Source: JAPOUP01 sp965199865
GTDB lineage: Bacteria > Pseudomonadota > Alphaproteobacteria > Rhodobacterales > Rhodobacteraceae
Length of the DNA stretch: 64,000 nt
Direction: 5' to 3'
Assembly (NCBI GenBank): GCA_965199865.1
Contig: CBDATU010000023.1
Coordinates: 66,160-130,159, forward strand
Shown: piece after piece, positions 43,356 to 52,222 of the stretch
Numbering within the stretch: the first letter of the stretch is position 1
Layout: each line of letters starts with the position of its first letter
The notes under the pieces: model-generated
The model's input: only the letters and a program-made list of their open reading frames with translations
Told to the model about the DNA's origin: nothing
The model's database searches: none
Translations under genes and position numbers: made by a program

Positions 43356-44482
43356 GGAACCTGCTCCGCCCTGTAGCGATGGGCGCGGAAGCAACTATTC
43401 GTCGCTCCGGTGATGAATTCATTCAACGGGCTGGGGTATTCGGCAAAATCCGGGATCAGATATTCCCAGACCAGGGTTCCGTCATGGGTAACCTCGAACA
43501 GACGTCCAAACGCGCTTTCGCAGATCAGCGTGTTGCCGTTCCAGAGCCGCTCGGCGCTTCCCATGAACGGTGAGAAGAATGAGATGGGGGTCGGGTCGGT
43601 GTAGTTCCAGGTCACTTCCAGCGTGTTCGGGTCGAACTCGATCACCCGCGAAAACGGATTGGAGGACCCCGGCCGCATGTTGCCGTTGTCGAAGCATAGG
43701 ATCGTGCCACTCTCCATCTCGATCGGTGTGTGCTGCTGGGCGACGACATCGGCTCCGGCATGCCAGACGATCTCACCCGTCGCCTTGTTGACGGCAATAA
43801 CACCGGATGTCGTGCGAAGGCTCATCAGGACCAGACCATCCCTGGTCTCGGATACGCCATTGATCATCGGCCAGTGACGGCGGTCAAAGATCGGATGCAC
43901 GGGTAGATCAGCGGGGTCGATGTGATCCCAGATCCGCCATTCCCAGACCACCTCGCCGTTGCGATTGACCTCGCGGACGATGTCGGATTGCACGATACCA
44001 TCCGCGCCATCCCTGCGCGGGTCACCACCCGTGACTCGCGCAGCTTTGTCCGTCGGAAGGGGCGCAGCAACGGTGTAAAGCAGGTTTCCGTTTGGAAGCC
44101 ACGCTCCGTCGTGGTGGTGATAGATATCTTCGTGCCGCCAGACGACCTCTCCAACCGGCGTCACCTCCATGAAGTCACCGCCATGCCAGAGGTCCCAGGC
44201 CGGGTATAGATCAGCAGAGGTCGCGTGGCTTCCGTTAAATCCAAGGTTGCCGTTCTGAAGAATGACGGCGTTACGCCCGGGCCGCACCGGCATATCCCAG
44301 CGATGCACCTTGCGACCTTCGATATCGACAAGGTCGACCTCCCCGCCACCGGTTTGCCGGGCGTATAGAGTAAGCCCACCCGCGGTCCGGGAGCGGTCCA
44401 GGCCCGTCAACCCGAGTCTCCTTCGGCACAAGGTTACCTGCTCAACAGGCCGATCCGTCTGATCAATTGGAGAATCTTGCAA
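43346..44482 (-). CDS. arylsulfotransferase (ASST)-like protein
   Basis: The 378-residue protein reads GLTLYARQTGGGEVDLVDIE, VHRWDMPVRPGRNAVILQNG, GDFMEVTPVGEVVWRHEDIY-HHHDGAWLPNGNLL and NGNMRPGSSNPFSRVIEFDP. These are beta-propeller blades of the arylsulfotransferase family (ASST_2-like) with conserved His and Arg clusters. Family members transfer sulfate between phenolic esters; many homologues are uncharacterised. The likely start is TTG 44482, with AGGAGA about 9 bases upstream. No signal peptide is evident. It is the first gene of the ABC-importer operon, so it may act on the imported compound. Confidence 0.78.
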   Translation of the reverse strand: MQDSPIDQTDRPVEQVTLCRRRLGLTGLDRSRTAGGLTLYARQTGGGEVDLVDIEGRKVHRWDMPVRPGRNAVILQNGNLGFNGSHATSADLYPAWDLWHGGDFMEVTPVGEVVWRHEDIYHHHDGAWLPNGNLLYTVAAPLPTDKAARVTGGDPRRDGADGIVQSDIVREVNRNGEVVWEWRIWDHIDPADLPVHPIFDRRHWPMINGVSETRDGLVLMSLRTTSGVIAVNKATGEIVWHAGADVVAQQHTPIEMESGTILCFDNGNMRPGSSNPFSRVIEFDPNTLEVTWNYTDPTPISFFSPFMGSAERLWNGNTLICESAFGRLFEVTHDGTLVWEYLIPDFAEYPSPLNEFITGATNSCFRAHRYRAEQVPWL

Positions 44483-44820
44483 TTGCCTTCTCCTATGACA
44501 TCAATACCTCCTTGATGCCCCAGCTTCCACTCCAAATCACAACACCGGCCCATTTCTGGAGTGAGGGCAGAGCCCAAGCGGAGGGAAGGAGCCGGGCGGA
44601 AGCGGTTTCCGGCCTGGCCGCCTGATTCCGCGTCTCGTACGGCAACAGTCTCGTGAATCCGAAGCGTAAGACTGCTGTCCGGGCAGCGCAAGGCCCGTCA
44701 TCAGGACACCGGGCGCGCCTCGGGGAAGCCGTGCCGCCGCACCAAATGACGTCTGCCCCTACCACCGCCGTAGCGGCGTCGGTCAGAGAGGTCCTGACTC
44801 GTGAAAGGCCCCGGCCTGAT
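44483..44820. other. decayed sequence, possible FadB-like 3' remains
   Basis: No intact gene. On the minus strand around 44700-44790 short pieces in two frames (VVGADVIWCGG, then FP-R-GAPGVLMTGLAL-like) resemble the C-terminal domain of a FadB-type enzyme, in keeping with the larger remnants upstream. The match is weak. Confidence 0.3.
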
Positions 44821-45222
44821 TCAGGTAGCCGAACCCTTTGCGCGGACATGGATCCACGAGAAATCCATCCCTCTCAAAAATTTTCTGGCAGCAGACTGCC
44901 ATTCCAAGTGCCGATTGACCGAATCCTTGACCGCAGATGCTTCGTCACCACGCTCGATCATCTGAACCACGTTACCCGAAAGTAAGCGGATTGCAGCGAT
45001 TCCCGCCCCCATAGTTCTGCCGCCGATAACTTCGATCTGGCCCAAAGTTGGAGGCGCAGCGCCATTGATACTTTCAATCCTGTTCGTCACGGGCTCTGCA
45101 AAGAAGATCTGGCGGAGCGCAGCTGGTTGCAGGTCCGACCGGAGGGTGTGGAAAGCGTCGCGCTCCGCGGCAGGCACTTCTGCAACTGGCACGGAGAAGG
45201 CACTCCTAAGAGTTTGAATCAT
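44821..45222 (-). pseudogene. FadB-like enoyl-CoA hydratase/3-hydroxyacyl-CoA dehydrogenase, central fragment
   Basis: The frame IQTLRSAFSVPVAEVPAAER, then RQIFFAEPVTNRIESI and IEVIGGRTMGAGIAAIRLLS, is the linker plus start of the NAD-binding dehydrogenase domain of a bifunctional FadB/FadJ-type enzyme (canonical GVIGAGTMGxGIA). It loses similarity after about residue 95. The N-terminal hydratase part of the same gene lies at 46153-46857, beyond an IS5-family insertion. Non-functional. Confidence 0.72.
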
Positions 45223-45249
45223 AAGTCACTGATATGATTAAACTATTGT

Positions 45250-46150
45250 TTTTCATGGGGTTGGCCCCCTCGCCACCCGCCTGAGCAGGAACCGGCAGGC
45301 GGCCAGTTGCGCCCAGGCCAGAGAGTTCTCGCAGAGGCGCTCGTAATCCTTCGACAGGCGTCGGCACCGGCCCATCCAGGCGAAGGTCCGCTCCACGACC
45401 CAGCGGCGGTAGAGAACCGTGAACCCTTTGACATCCTTCGGTTTCTCGATGATCTCGATCACGTTCCGCAGCCCCATCCCCTTAAGCCGCTTCCGCAGTT
45501 TCGGTCCCGCGTAGCCGCCGTCGGCGAACAGCTTACACACGGTTGGCGCCGTCTCCAGCAGCTTCGCGATCAGGTCCGGGGCACCGTCCCGGTCCTGGAT
45601 GTCGGCGGTGTGCACCGCCATGACGATCGGCGTGCCGTCGGCGTCCACGATCTGGTGGCGCTTCCGCCCCTTCACCTTCTTTCCGGCGTCGTAGCCGGAG
45701 GGACCGCCGCTCTCCGTCGTTTTTACCGACTGGCTGTCGATCGAGGCGATGGTCGGCTCCGGCGAGCGTCCCGCACACTGCCGCGCGAGGTCCCGCAGGC
45801 GGTGCAGGACGCGCTCCAGGATCCCGCTGCGCCGCCACCCGTAGAAGTAGTTCTGGACCGTGGAAAACGGTGGATATTCAGGGGGTAACGCACGCCACTG
45901 GCACCCGGTGGCCAGGATGTACTGGACCCCGTCGAACACCGACCGCATGTCGACCTCGCGAGGACGCCCCATCTTTCCCTGCTTCGGCAGCATCGGCTCG
46001 ATGATGCTCCATTCGGCGTCGGTCAGATTGCTTTGACGGTGGTCGTCCGACCGCCTATAAAGTTTCTGGGTGGTCTCGTTCCAGGGCATGGCTCTCTCCG
46101 GATTTGGGTGGAAAACTAATCCGGATTACCATATCCTGCGGGGCCACTCA
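45250..46150 (-). mobile_element. IS5-family insertion sequence
   Basis: The element is about 0.9 kb with one transposase gene. The ends are approximate: a TGGCCCC core is found near 45259 and, inverted, near 46139, giving short imperfect repeats. It splits the FadB-like pseudogene between ...MSRFRRLE and IQTLRSAFSV. A clear target duplication was not identified. Confidence 0.65.
45253..46089 (-). CDS. IS5-family transposase
   Basis: The protein has 278 residues in a single uninterrupted frame: SNLTDAEWSIIEPMLPKQGK, then PFSTVQNYFYGWRRSGILER, and the DDE residues in IASIDSQSVKTTESGG, VCKLFADGGYAGPKLRKR and RRWVVERTFAWMGRCRRLSK. This single-ORF layout differs from the two-ORF IS427-type IS5 at 30735, so it represents a separate lineage. 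It appears intact and may be active. Confidence 0.92.
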   Translation of the reverse strand: MPWNETTQKLYRRSDDHRQSNLTDAEWSIIEPMLPKQGKMGRPREVDMRSVFDGVQYILATGCQWRALPPEYPPFSTVQNYFYGWRRSGILERVLHRLRDLARQCAGRSPEPTIASIDSQSVKTTESGGPSGYDAGKKVKGRKRHQIVDADGTPIVMAVHTADIQDRDGAPDLIAKLLETAPTVCKLFADGGYAGPKLRKRLKGMGLRNVIEIIEKPKDVKGFTVLYRRWVVERTFAWMGRCRRLSKDYERLCENSLAWAQLAACRFLLRRVARGPTP

Positions 46151-46152
46151 AC

Positions 46153-46857
46153 TTATGGATCCAACTCTAAGCGCCTGAACCGCGACATTCGGTGCGTTTT
46201 GGTCTTGGCTCTGGCAATGATCCTGGACGCGGCGACGTCAATTGCTGCCGTATCGGTCGGGACATTCACGTCACGGCTTAAAACGGGTTTCGAAATGTCC
46301 GTAGTTGTTGCCGGGGCGATGGCATCGTCCAGCAAATCATTTGTGACAGGGCATCTACCAGGCTTGCGGCAAGGGCGTCTGCCGCACTGACCGGTTTGCC
46401 GGCTGCGACCACGCTCTACACCATCTCGGGTGAAACGGGGCGTGGAAAGCATACCGTGCCGCCCGCGCAGGGGATTGAGCCCAACGTGACTTCGGGTAGA
46501 CCCAGCCTGGCGCCTGCCGTAGCGACGCGACGGTGGCAGGCCATCGCGGTTTCCGATCCGCTACCAGGAGCGGTGCCGTGAATGGCTGCAATCCATGACC
46601 TGGCTGCATCCTTGATAGCAGCAAGGACCTCCGGCGAATGGCGTTCATCAGGCGACTCGCCTGTTTCAGGCACATCGGCCCTGGCAATGAATGTTCACCC
46701 GGCGCAAGTGAGGACTACAGCGCGGATTCAGGAGGCAACTGCAGTCGTCGACAAAGCGTCCATCAGCCCTTGGCAAACAGCCTGACTGGCGGCATTTGGC
46801 GGCGGATTGTTGATCGTGACGATCCCAATGTCGTCCTCTCTCGAAGAACTGCTACCA
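46153..46857 (-). pseudogene. FadB-like gene, N-terminal enoyl-CoA hydratase part
   Basis: ATG 46857, 2 bases after the kynB stop, opens a crotonase domain in pieces. The pieces are VAVLRE..DIGIVTINNPPP and SQAVCQGLMDAL, a stop, then WIAAIHGTAPGSGSETAMAC and LGLPEVTLGSIPCAGGT. After another stop come SVVAAGKPVSAADALAASLV and, in another frame, NDLLDDAIAPATTTDISKP. Several stops and frameshifts break it, and the IS5 element at 45250 separates it from the dehydrogenase part. It was probably in an operon with the formamidase gene. Confidence 0.75.
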
Positions 46858-46859
46858 TC

Positions 46860-47678
46860 TCAATCCCCGACAAATGCCTGGCAAAGCGGGTGATCTGGAT
46901 CTTTCAGCCCATCTATCACGTCAAAATGGTGTTTGCCCGGATCCACCACGAGTGAGGTGTTCTGTCCCTGCCTGCCCCAGGCCTCCGCCAGAAGCGCCGA
47001 TTGGCGCAAGAACTCGGGCCGTTCTTTCGCACCGACCCAAGCGGTAACGCGAACTCTCGGCAAAGGCCCGCAAAGGGCCGCGCTCTCGGCCCTGGCAGTC
47101 TCTGGTGTCAACCCAAGTTTCTCATTCATCGAGTGCAACAACACAGGGCGCAGATCGTGAAGGCCGCTGATCGAGACAACCCGTGCAATCCGCCCTGCGA
47201 CGGTCTGCGATAGCGGACCGGTGGTGCACACCATCCGTGTTACCAGGTGACCGCCCGCTGAATGTCCTGCAAGATGTATCGGTCCCGCGATCCGGTCAGC
47301 AGCAACCGTCACGGCACGGCCAATCTGGGCTGTGATATCTGGAAGTGTTGCCTCCGGTGCAAGCATATAGCTGGGCAAGACCACAGCCCATCCATTAGCC
47401 AATGCTCCGGCCGCCAGATCGGACCAGCTCGATTTGTCGAAGGCCAGCCAATAGCCGCCATGCACAATGACAGCGAGACCCTTCGGCGTGCCCTGGGGCG
47501 TAAACAGATCGAACCGCTCCCGCGGGTGATCGCCATAGGGCAGATCAAGCTCGCCCGGCGTCTCCGCACGAAATGCTTCGGCTCGTACGGCCCATTTTTT
47601 GGGATAGCCCATGCCGTCCGCGATGTAATCCGCATTGGCGAACGCATCTTCCCAGTCAATGACGGGAGACGCGCTCAC
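46860..47678 (-). CDS. kynB: kynurenine formamidase-like alpha/beta hydrolase
   Basis: The 272-residue protein starts at GTG 47678, overlapping the stop of the acyl-CoA dehydrogenase remnant. It has the alpha/beta-hydrolase fold: oxyanion segment VIVHGGYWLAFDKSSW (HGGYW), nucleophile elbow LAGHSAGGHL (catalytic Ser), acidic residue near VGAKERPEF, and His in VDPGKHHFDVIDGL. This matches alpha/beta-hydrolase-type formamidases that convert N-formylkynurenine to kynurenine. Tryptophan dioxygenase and kynureninase genes lie nearby on the other strand. Intact. The symbol is used for function; the KynB fold proper is unrelated. Confidence 0.8.
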   Translation of the reverse strand: MSASPVIDWEDAFANADYIADGMGYPKKWAVRAEAFRAETPGELDLPYGDHPRERFDLFTPQGTPKGLAVIVHGGYWLAFDKSSWSDLAAGALANGWAVVLPSYMLAPEATLPDITAQIGRAVTVAADRIAGPIHLAGHSAGGHLVTRMVCTTGPLSQTVAGRIARVVSISGLHDLRPVLLHSMNEKLGLTPETARAESAALCGPLPRVRVTAWVGAKERPEFLRQSALLAEAWGRQGQNTSLVVDPGKHHFDVIDGLKDPDHPLCQAFVGD

Positions 47679-48004
47679 TGAAACGCCTGCAGCCCGATGA
47701 TACCGCGCCCCGGGATCAAGGCGTGAATGTCATGGGCCCCCTCGTATGTTTTGACCACTTCAGGGTTCATCACGTGGCGGATGACGCCGTACCCATCCGA
47801 CACCCCTTTACCGCCGCACATATCCCGCGCTTCCCACGCGGTGGCCAGTGCTTTGCAGCAGTTGTTGCGTTTCATGGGGAAAGTCAGCTCGGTGGAGATT
47901 TCATGAGCGTCCATGAGGAATGAGTCGTCCCAAACCGGAGGGGCAGGTCTGGCCCGCACGGCTTCGGGCGTTGCGTGATACCGTTCCTGGTCTTTCGCGG
48001 CCAT
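47675..48004 (-). pseudogene. acyl-CoA dehydrogenase (GcdH-like), internal deletion
   Basis: The frame from ATG 48004 contains a short N-terminal piece (MAAKDQERYHATPEAVRARP, then VWDDSFLMDAHEI) joined directly to the C-terminus of an acyl-CoA dehydrogenase. That C-terminus reads LTFPMKRNNCCKALATAWEA, GGKGVSDGYGVIRHVMNPEV and KTYEGAHDIHALIPGRGI. The end resembles glutaryl-CoA dehydrogenase. About 290 residues, including the FAD-binding core and catalytic Glu, are missing. The frame itself is open, so a short useless protein could be made. Confidence 0.7.
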
Positions 48005-48161
48005 AATGTCTCTCTCCCACGGGTAACTTAGGTGTGTCGGTAATGTTGGGTTGCACTCATAAAGGTAAGGCTTCAATATTTCAAGATTGAAGCAAATGAC
48101 GTGCTCCGCTAAGGATGGGCTGAACCGAGGCGCTGCCTCGACTCGATTTGAGGAGACCGCG

Positions 48162-48560
48162 ATGCGCTTTGCCCGCCTGGGTGGAGGCCCTGCAGGGCTT
48201 TTTCGCAGGATGACGACGGCTGTTTCCATTTTACGGCGCGGAACGACGACATCATCGTCTCATCCGGCTACAGAATTGCCGGGCCGGAGGCTGAGGCCGC
48301 GCTACTGTCCCACGATGCCGTGGCGGAATGTGCCAGTGATTGGCGCGCCGAATGACGAACGCGGCATGATTGTTGAGGCGCATGTGGTTCCAGGCGCAGA
48401 TGAGACTCCGTCCGGGGATCTCATTAAGCGCCTCCAGGACCAGGTCAAAGAAACGATCGCGCCAGTCAAGCACCCCAGATCAGTGGTGTTCACCGAGGCT
48501 CTGCCCAATACGGAAAGCGGCAAAATCCAGCGATTCAAGTCACGGGAAACAGGGACATGA
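48162..48560 (+). pseudogene. deletion scar: flavin monooxygenase start joined to CoA-ligase end
   Basis: ATG 48162 (AGGAG 6 bases upstream) reads MRFARLGGGPAGLF, the FAD-binding start typical of salicylyl-/2-aminobenzoyl-CoA monooxygenases. It runs at once into the C-terminal domain of an AMP-dependent acyl-CoA ligase: QDDDGCFHFTARNDDIIVSS, then GYRIAGPEAEAALLSHDAVA. After a one-base insertion come VIGAPNDERGMIVEAHVVPG and ALPNTESGKIQRFK. The ligase resembles 2-aminobenzoate-CoA ligase, fitting a tryptophan-to-anthranilate pathway. Its stop overlaps the next gene's ATG. Confidence 0.68.
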
Positions 48561-49395
48561 GCGGCAAGGCCTATGACCCTGGCACCGGCGATGCCAGGAT
48601 GGACTTTAAGGATGCAATGTCCTACGGCGACTATCTGCATTTGGCATCGATTCCTGACGCGCAGGCACCCCTAAGCATTGCACATGATGAGCTCCTTTCA
48701 TTATCCAGTATCAGACATCCGAACTGTGGATGAAGCTGATCCTGCACGAGCCCGGTGCGGCCCGCGAAGCGCTTAAAACCGGAGACACGGCCACCATGTT
48801 CAAGATGCTATCCCGCGTCAGCCGCATCTTCGAACAACTGAATAACCAGTGGGATGTACTGCGAACCATGACGCCGGCAGACTATACCACTTTCCGCGAG
48901 GCTCTCGGACCGTCCTCAGGATTCCAATCTTACCAATTCCGAATGATCGAATACGTCCTGAGCAACCGGAACCCAAATATGCGGAAGCCTCATAGGCATG
49001 TGCCCAAGATGCATGGGATGCTGAAGGCGGAACTGGCGCGACCAAACTTCTATGATGAGGTGGTGCGACATCTCTTTCGCACTCTCGATGGACATGAGGA
49101 CAACGTCCCGGCTCCGCAACTGGAGAGCCCCCATGATGTGGTACCTGAGATCCAGGCCCGTTGGAAAGCGGTCTACGAGGACATCAATACCCATTGGGCA
49201 CTTTATGAATTGGGCGAGAAGCTGGTGGACCTTGATGACTGTTTCCGCCGTTGGCGCTTTAATCATGTGACGACGGTCGAGCGGGTGATCGGATTTAAGC
49301 GTGGCACCGGAGGCACGGCAGGCGTATCCTATCTGCGCCGTATACTTGATGTCGAACTGTTCCCTGAACTCTGGCACCTGCGAGGTGAGCTATGA
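48557..49395 (+). pseudogene. kynA: tryptophan 2,3-dioxygenase, one frameshift
   Basis: ATG 48557 overlaps the ligase remnant stop. The first 48 codons read DFKDAMSYGDYLHLASIPDA and IAHDELL. One T is missing in a T-run near 48692, after which the dioxygenase continues in the next frame as FIIQYQTSELWMKLILHEPG. Later motifs are intact: SGFQSYQFRMIEYVLSNRNP, the haem-ligand region FRRWRFNHVTTVERVIGFKR, and GTGGTAGVSYLRRILD. The rest is full length. A single-base difference means that a recent mutation or a sequencing error must be considered. It oxidises tryptophan to N-formylkynurenine. Confidence 0.87.
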
Positions 49396-50579
49396 CCCTT
49401 CCGCGCAAGGAACTGTTTGATCTGCCTGAAGGTGTGATCTACCTCGACGGCAATTCGCTTGGCCCATTGCCGAAGGGCGCGATGGAACGGGCGGGCAAGA
49501 CAATCGATGCCGAATGGGGCAACGAACTGATCCGCGCATGGAACACCGCAGGATGGATGGATCTACCTGCCCGCGTCGGCGACCGGATCGCAAGGCTGAT
49601 TGGTGCCCCGCCGGGATCGGTTGCTACGGGCGATACACTGTCGATTAAAGTGTATCAGGCACTGGCGGCTTCGTTGAAGATGCGACCGAACCGCCGGGTT
49701 ATCCTGTCCGATAGCGGCAACTTCCCGACCGACCTGTATATGGCTCAAGGACTAATCGACACGATTGGCAAAGACTACGAACTGCGCACCCCTGCGCCTG
49801 AAAACGTGGCAGACACCATTACGGATGACGTCGCCGTGGTTATGTTGACCCAGGTGGATTACCGCTCTGGCCGGATGCACGACATGAAGGCGATCACCGA
49901 CCTGGCCCACAGGGCTGGAGCGATCATGATCTGGGATCTAGCCCACAGCGCGGGTGCCGTGCCAGTTGACATGATCGGATCAAATTCCGAATTCGCTGTA
50001 GGTTGCACCTACAAATATCTCAATGGCGGCCCCGGTGCTCCCGCCTTCATCTATGCCCGTCCCGACATTGTCACCGACGTCGAACCGGCGCTGGCGGGCT
50101 GGCTGGGCCATGAGGCTCCCTTTGCCATGGAACCTGGCTATCGCCCCGCCATGTCGATAGAGCGCCTCCGCGTCGGTACACCTCCGATTGTGCAACTTTC
50201 GATCCTGGACGCTGCACTCGATGCCTGGGAGGGCGTTGATATATTCGAGTTGCGCGCGGCCTCTATTGCGCTATCGGAATCCTTCATTTCAGAGGTCGAA
50301 GCTCGCTGCCCTCAGTTGAAACTCGCCTCGCCACGAGACGCTGCCTTGCGTGGCAGCCAGGTGTCTTTCGCCTTCGAACACGGTTATGCCGCGATGCAGG
50401 CGCTGATCGAGCGCGGTGTCATCGGCGACTTCCGTGCGCCAAACATTATGCGCTTCGGCTTTACGCCACTCTACCTGGATAGAGCGGATGTGACTTCCGC
50501 CTGTGAGATCATCGAAGAGGTGCTCTCGGGTGCGCTTTGGCAAGATCCAAAATACCACCAGAAATCCCGCGTTACCTGA
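49392..50579 (+). CDS. kynU: kynureninase
   Basis: The 395-residue PLP enzyme starts 4 bases inside the dioxygenase stop (ATGA overlap). VIYLDGNSLGPLPKGA is the family N-terminal signature, MIWDLAHSAGAVPVDM holds the PLP-binding Asp and His, and FAVGCTYKYLNGGPGAPAFI carries the Schiff-base lysine in YKYLNGGPG. It cleaves kynurenine to anthranilate and alanine. Full length, no defect seen. With the neighbouring ligase and monooxygenase reduced to scars, the anthranilate formed would need another route. Confidence 0.95.
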   Translation: MTLPRKELFDLPEGVIYLDGNSLGPLPKGAMERAGKTIDAEWGNELIRAWNTAGWMDLPARVGDRIARLIGAPPGSVATGDTLSIKVYQALAASLKMRPNRRVILSDSGNFPTDLYMAQGLIDTIGKDYELRTPAPENVADTITDDVAVVMLTQVDYRSGRMHDMKAITDLAHRAGAIMIWDLAHSAGAVPVDMIGSNSEFAVGCTYKYLNGGPGAPAFIYARPDIVTDVEPALAGWLGHEAPFAMEPGYRPAMSIERLRVGTPPIVQLSILDAALDAWEGVDIFELRAASIALSESFISEVEARCPQLKLASPRDAALRGSQVSFAFEHGYAAMQALIERGVIGDFRAPNIMRFGFTPLYLDRADVTSACEIIEEVLSGALWQDPKYHQKSRVT

Positions 50580-50590
50580 AAGGATCCACC

Positions 50591-50790
50591 TTGACATGTC
50601 TCGTTGTCCAAATCCGTTGCCAGCCCGGCACCGCATATGATGTCGCTGACGCCATTTCAAAGGTGGAGACCTCGACCTGCTGATGAAGCACGACGCCCGG
50701 ATGGCGAAGACATTGGCAAGTCTTTCAATGGCAATGTGCTGGACATCAAAGGGATCTGGCGGGCCTATACGGCCCGGACATACAAAGCCC
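50591..50790 (+). pseudogene. Lrp/AsnC ligand-binding-domain protein, degraded
   Basis: TTG 50591, after an AAGGAT, opens TCLVVQIRCQPGTAYDVADA, the start of a stand-alone Lrp/AsnC sensor-domain protein of the kind often found with amino-acid genes in roseobacters. After ISKVE part of the domain is missing. Remnants continue in other frames as DLDLLMK and GEDIGKSFNGNVLDIKGIWR, then TARTYKAHF. The end abuts a large palindrome. It may once have sensed tryptophan or kynurenine for this cluster. Confidence 0.6.
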
Positions 50791-50907
50791 ACTTCCGCTC
50801 CGAAGCGCGGCACCGGCCCTTTCCAGGGCGTTTGCGCAGCGGGGCCGAGCCGGGGCGTAGGGAATGTCCCGGAAAGGGCCGGTGCCGCGCTTCGGAGCGG
50901 AAGTGGG
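50788..50907. repeat. 120-bp palindromic element with perfect 37-bp arms
   Basis: The arms at 50788-50824 and 50871-50907 are exact reverse complements and include GCGGCACCGGCCCTTTCC. The 46-bp centre contains CCGGGGCGTAGG. It lies between the ends of two convergent genes, 1 base from the FAD oxidoreductase stop, so it may act as a bidirectional terminator. A related shorter element is at 61077-61141. Confidence 0.85.
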
Positions 50908-50908
50908 G

Positions 50909-52219
50909 CTAGAATTCCGAGGACGCAGCCAATTTTAGCTTCACCTGCTGGTAAGCAACTCCCAAATCCAGAAACGGACGTGGCGGCAGCCGGCTTGCCC
51001 CAGGGATCGACAGCTGAACGTCCAGCAGTTCGCTCGGCTCTCCAGCGATCAGATCGGCCAGCAGACGTCCTGCGGCAGCGCCACGTGTCATCGGCGAAAC
51101 GTCATTGGTCAGGACCGCATACAGCCCAGGCCCATATTCTCCAAACACCGCTCCGTCATTCCAGGTGAAGGCCATCGTCCCCCCCCAGCTATGTTCGAAA
51201 CCGGTTCCGGACAGGCCCGGCCAACGCTTAAGCATCGCTTTGGCGTGCAGTTTGCTGATCTCGGAAACCGTTGCTGCCGGTGTGGGCGCGTTGGGGCTGT
51301 ATCTGAACAGGTTTCGAACGAACAGTCGACGGTCTTCGGTCAGGCGGATGGTTGCGCCATATTCGGAACTGCCGAGCAGACCGAATGCTTCCCCTGTCCC
51401 AAGATGGGCCAGCCGGTCCTCGTCAAGGGGCGCGGTCAGGCTGGCATAGGTCGTCATGGGAACATACCGCCCGGCCGCAATTCCGAACTGGTTCAGGAAA
51501 ACTCCCGCGGCAAGGGCAACCCTGTCTGCGCGAACGGTTCCCTGCGGAGTCGTGGCGACGTAAAGCTCGCCTACGCGTTCAAGGTCGGTTACGGGACTTT
51601 CCTCGAAGAGCGTGACATTGTCCGGCAGGTGCTGTCCCAACCCGCACATCAGGGCCGCCGGGTTCACAAGCGCATTTCCTGGCGTATAAAGGCCACGTCG
51701 GTAAAAACGTGTTCCGATTCGCGCCGCCATTTCATCCTGGGTCATCCAGGTCCGCTCCAGCCCTAACTGGTCGAGGGTGAGCGCAATTTCGTCGATATGT
51801 CTTTCACCATCAGGTCCAGCGGACCCGTAGATTCGCCCGAACTCATTCCAGTCGCAGTCGATCCGGAATTCACGTGCCATACGACGAAAGTCTTCCAACC
51901 CGCTTTCCCACAGCTTCATGTTGCGACGCAGGATGTCGAGCCGTTTCGGTGGACCGTGCGAGTGGAGATTCAGCATGAATCCCGCATTCCGCCCGGACGC
52001 CCCAAAGCCCGCTCGTTCAGCTTCGACCAGGGCAATCTTCCCATCCGGGCGCAATCTACCCAGTTGATGGGCAACCGCCAGACCGCAAACACCGGCACCA
52101 ATGATGGCGGTTTCAACCCTTCTGTCCCCGACGAGAACATGCGGTGGCTGAGCCGGCGGCAATGTCTTCCACCAGCCGTTGCTATCCTCGTGTCTGGGAA
52201 TGATTGCCGGGCGGGGCAT
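50909..52219 (-). CDS. FAD-dependent oxidoreductase (DAO/PuuB-like)
   Basis: The 436-residue protein has a Rossmann FAD motif VETAIIGAGVCGLAVAHQLG near residue 35 and AGFGASGRNAGFMLNLHS, typical of the DAO family. YVATTPQGTVRADRVALAAG follows, then a C-terminal WGGTMAFTWNDGAVFGEYGP. The layout resembles gamma-glutamylputrescine or other amine oxidases. It is the last gene of the betaine-transporter operon, 4 bases after the 2-hydroxyacid dehydrogenase, so an N-methylated or other amine is the likely substrate. Exact activity unknown. Confidence 0.85.
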   Translation of the reverse strand: MPRPAIIPRHEDSNGWWKTLPPAQPPHVLVGDRRVETAIIGAGVCGLAVAHQLGRLRPDGKIALVEAERAGFGASGRNAGFMLNLHSHGPPKRLDILRRNMKLWESGLEDFRRMAREFRIDCDWNEFGRIYGSAGPDGERHIDEIALTLDQLGLERTWMTQDEMAARIGTRFYRRGLYTPGNALVNPAALMCGLGQHLPDNVTLFEESPVTDLERVGELYVATTPQGTVRADRVALAAGVFLNQFGIAAGRYVPMTTYASLTAPLDEDRLAHLGTGEAFGLLGSSEYGATIRLTEDRRLFVRNLFRYSPNAPTPAATVSEISKLHAKAMLKRWPGLSGTGFEHSWGGTMAFTWNDGAVFGEYGPGLYAVLTNDVSPMTRGAAAGRLLADLIAGEPSELLDVQLSIPGASRLPPRPFLDLGVAYQQVKLKLAASSEF

Positions 52220-52222
52220 GGA

